Source: Cephalotus follicularis (lineage: Eukaryota > Streptophyta > Magnoliopsida > Oxalidales > Cephalotaceae). Taken from it: a stretch of 64,000 nucleotides of DNA. This document shows positions 61,667 to 64,000 of this stretch, in pieces. The stretch covers positions 176,602-240,601 of the forward strand of contig BDDD01001647.1 of the NCBI GenBank assembly GCA_001972305.1, read 5' to 3'. A model generated the notes under the pieces. It made no database searches and was not told the DNA's origin. It saw only the letters and a program-made list of their open reading frames with translations. Each line of letters starts with the position of its first letter. Position 1 is the first letter of the stretch. A program made the position numbers and the translations under genes.

Positions 61667-61890
61667 TAATTAATTAGACCAATTTTTCTATACAAAAAAT
61701 ATTTTTATGATTAATATTTTTTAAATTTAATCTTTATAAATTTTAATTAACTTAAAAATTTATATAAGTATTATATATTGATAAAACATTACATCTAATT
61801 AAAATTAAAAAATATTAATCATAATAATGATTTTTTTTATGAAAAGGATTGGTTGTCTACTTAGATTAAAGTCATTCCCTTTATTGAAAT
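61667..61890. other. Short AT-rich spacer between mobile elements
   Basis: Contains one AATTAACTTAAAAATTTATA phrase of the dispersed foldback family (61742 onward). The last five bases, GAAAT (61886-61890), should be the target duplication of the next element. Confidence 0.5.
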
Positions 61891-62814
61891 TGTTGATACA
61901 GAAATCCTTCTCTCAACAGTATCCTACGTGGAGGACTTTGATTTGTTAAGAGAAACGCTTTGTCACTGATGCCTTAAGGAAGAATCTGATCTCGGACACC
62001 TGCACAAGGAGCAACAATGGTGAAGGCCCAGGAGGTTGTTCTCCCGGGGACACTCCGACGCTCAAGTTAGACAAGTGTAGATGAAAATAATGTACTCTCT
62101 TTAATGTAAAAATTGCTGACCTTTGTTCAGTATGTTGAACTTGTATTTATAGTGGAGCTTTTGTAACTGATTGAGCGTGTGAATCGGATGTGATCATGAT
62201 CCCCTAGGAAATGCCGAGGATCTCGGACATTCCCTTATCTCCGCCAATAATGTAGCTGCTTTCCTTTATCTCTTCCTTGAATATCGCCTCTTTCCTTTCG
62301 TAGTTAATGGTTGGGATTCTATCTACTTAATTGGATAAGCTTAAATCCCAAAGAATCTGGCAATGATTGTCTCCTTATCCTGTTGATAAGGTTGAGATCC
62401 TTCATTATAGGATGCAATATGTCTGCAGAGGATAGTGGGTCTCTGCCATGGTTCCGAGGATGGAACAAGTGTGAGGACATCCGAGGAAGAGGTCCTCAGT
62501 TTCTGTGTACAGGAGACCGTATCTCCTGTTCTCCTCCTTATAAATACATTGGGCCAAGGGATTCCTTGGCCCTTGCTCCGTGACTGTGGTCTTCTGCCTT
62601 TGAGTCTGAGGAGTGTCCTCGGACTTGTGGTCTCAGAGTGTTGTTCTTCAAAATGTTATGATCCTCGGCTCTTGGTCCGAGATGTCCATCATTTGCCATA
62701 AGTGTGCTCCTCAGCACGGCTTACTGATAAGCCTTTAATCCCCCATGGACGGTTTGGTCAAGTCTCCTGTGGACACGTGTCCTTGCTTTTATAAGTATAT
62801 TTTTCCTCCATCAT
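61891..62814 (-). repeat. 3' LTR of the second Tat element
   Basis: 924 bp, TG...CA. A TATAAATA box on the minus strand is at 62144-62151, the same motif as in the first element. It shares the block CCCAGGAGGTTGTTCTCCCG with the corresponding place in the other LTR. Confidence 0.85.
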
Positions 62815-62829
62815 ATGCCCCCTCTGGTC
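62815..62829 (-). other. Polypurine tract of the second Tat element
   Basis: The minus strand reads GACCAGAGGGGGCATA just before the LTR, in the same position as the CCAGGGGGGTATA tract of the first element. Confidence 0.7.
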
Positions 62830-63425
62830 CTTGTTCTCTGAGCTTGGTCAGAGGAGGAGGACCAGAGTTGAGAGCCGTGGCCCAGGCAAGCCTCCTATGC
62901 GTTATTTATTGGTAGTTCTTGTTAATACAAATTGGCTGAGGACGAGAGCATTGCCTTTGTGGCTCCTCGGACGCATAACGTAGTCTGCTTGAGCTGAGAA
63001 CTAACGCTTGACCTTTGGTCTGCCTTCTCTGTCATTAAGTCACCTTGGGCATTGAACCGTTATGATGGCTATTAAGATTGCGTATTAAGTATGCTTTACA
63101 CGCGTCATGCTCAGAGCAATTCCCGCCTCTGCCGTTTCGTTTCCCGCGCTTGATTTGACAGTCAGACTTACCACCGTTGGATCTGATATGAGGTGGATGG
63201 CTAGGATCCGAGGAAGGGGCCTATAAAAGCCTTGGTTTTTCACTTAGCAAAACTTTTACTTCCTTTAACTTACAAACTCACAGATTTTCGAGAGCTCCTT
63301 GATTCTGCAGTGTCTTCAACTCTTTTCCCAAATCTTCAACTCTTCAAAATTTTTGGTAAGTTTCTACCAACTTTTCTGGTTTTTCCCAGATTATCTTCTT
63401 CTTTGTACGGTTTCTTCTTCTTTTA
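62830..63425. other. Region between polypurine tract and antisense ORF; TATA box at 63222-63229
   Basis: About 600 bp with no 69-bp array, unlike the first element. TATAAAAG within GGCCTATAAAAGCC at 63222-63229 (plus strand) is a strong TATA box about 204 nt before the ATG at 63426. A donor-like TTTTG|GTAAGT is at 63356. Confidence 0.6.
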
Positions 63426-64000
63426 ATGGCTAGTCAAGGAACATCATCTGGGTCTTCTTCTTCTTCTCCTTCCCCCCTGTCCATTGCGCCTCTGTCCATG
63501 GTACTTCCCCCTGCTGAGAGGCCTAGTGATGTAGAAGGTAGCCTAGGGGCTGCTGTGGGTGCCCCTGATGCACCCACGGCAGAGGCCAATCCTCTGTCCG
63601 AGGACTGTGCCTTTGAGTTGAGTAAACTCAGTCTGGCCGAGGTCAAGAGGCTCGCCAGGGAGTACAATATCCCTCGTGGGTTGTCCTTTAGTATCCCTAG
63701 GAATCCTCGGATAGTTACTGAGAGCCGAGAAGGCCTCTTCGTGGTCTTCGAAGCTGCTTTAGCTCATGGTCTGAGGGTACCTATGCCCTCCTTTGCCATC
63801 TCGGTCCTTCTAAACTTTAGCCTTCACCCTTCACTTGTTCAACCTCAATCTTGGGGTTTCATGATAGGATTTTTAGTTAGGTGTATAGAGTCCGAGGTAT
63901 CAGCCACTGTGAATCTCTTCAAAGAGTTTCACGTCATCTCTGCCACCCCCAAAACAGATGGATATTTCTTCAAGTCCCGTTCTGGGATTAAAAAACTTTT
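63426..64000 (+). CDS. Antisense ORF of the second Tat element, open to window edge
   Basis: Starts ATG 63426 (MASQGTSSGSSSSSPS) and stays open for 191 codons to the window end. After a Ser/Pro/Ala-rich start it matches the antisense ORF of the first element: LAREYNIPRGLSFSIP, LFVVFEAALAHGLRVPMPSF, QPQSWGFMIGFLVRCIES, LFKEFHVISATPK, FFKSRSG. The family is the plant gypsy-type transposon protein (Transposase_28-like); its function is unknown to me. It lies on the strand opposite gag-pol with its own TATA box, so it is probably transcribed separately. No stop or frameshift is seen, unlike the copy at 26419. Confidence 0.8.
   Translation, partial: MASQGTSSGSSSSSPSPLSIAPLSMVLPPAERPSDVEGSLGAAVGAPDAPTAEANPLSEDCAFELSKLSLAEVKRLAREYNIPRGLSFSIPRNPRIVTESREGLFVVFEAALAHGLRVPMPSFAISVLLNFSLHPSLVQPQSWGFMIGFLVRCIESEVSATVNLFKEFHVISATPKTDGYFFKSRSGIKKL

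Larger units (their letters stand above)
61891..64000 (-). mobile_element. Second Tat-type Gypsy element, 3' end only, cut by window edge
   Basis: The LTR at 61891-62814 begins TGTTGATACAGAAATC and ends CCTCCATCA, matching the ends of the first Tat element (TGTTGATGCGGAAATC...CCATATCA). A polypurine tract follows on the minus strand, then an antisense ORF. The element is therefore on the minus strand with gag-pol to the right, outside the window. It is a relative, not a copy, of the element at 24631: LTR lengths differ (924 versus 633 bp) and the sequence is clearly diverged. Confidence 0.85.

Overview
This is a stretch of nuclear chromosome from a eudicot plant. The evidence is spliced genes with GT..AG introns, a cytosolic-type tRNA-Asn, an Aux/IAA gene, a tonoplast aquaporin, Ty3/Gypsy Tat-type retrotransposons and an AT-rich background. 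The species cannot be fixed from sequence alone; a woody rosid is plausible.

Seven protein-coding genes can be modelled exon by exon. From left to right they are: MTV1-like ENTH/VHS trafficking adaptor (1-1762, minus, runs off the left edge); long-form tRNase Z TRZ3/TRZ4 type (10102-16030, minus, 12 exons); TIP2-class tonoplast aquaporin (21821-23652, minus); ASCC1-like KH plus 2H-phosphoesterase protein (33732-41215, minus, 14 exons); JINGUBANG-like WD40 protein (44376-46728, minus); a Golgi-type single-pass protein with a methyltransferase-like fold (49662-53389, plus); and the auxin repressor IAA27 (54222-57022, minus). A tRNA-Asn(GTT) lies at 18945-19018. From memory, the order MTV1, tRNase Z, TIP2, LigT/ASCC1-like matches a block on Arabidopsis chromosome 3 (about At3g16220-At3g16270). 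The left two thirds is therefore a conserved gene block expanded by repeats.

The rest is mostly transposon-derived. At 4134-7951 a foldback element is bounded by inverted arms and interrupted by about 3 kb that carries some 20 copies of a CpG-rich 12-bp palindrome. A Mutator-like non-autonomous element with a perfect 9-bp target duplication is at 8695-9964. A complete but crippled Tat-clade Gypsy element lies at 24631-32841 (LTRs differing by eight transitions and one indel, 5-bp target duplication). It sits between TIP2 and the ASCC1-like gene. A solo LTR at 59235-61007 has a perfect 5-bp duplication and is nested in a hAT-like element. A second Tat element begins at 61891 and runs off the right edge.

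The most interesting material is in the two Tat elements. Each carries, antisense to gag-pol and next to the 3' LTR, a related ORF preceded by its own TATA box. In the first element this ORF is broken by an early stop and by an internal deletion that joins it to a truncated integrase. In the second it is open to the window edge. The palindrome-rich insertion at 4.8-6.4 kb is the least explained structure.
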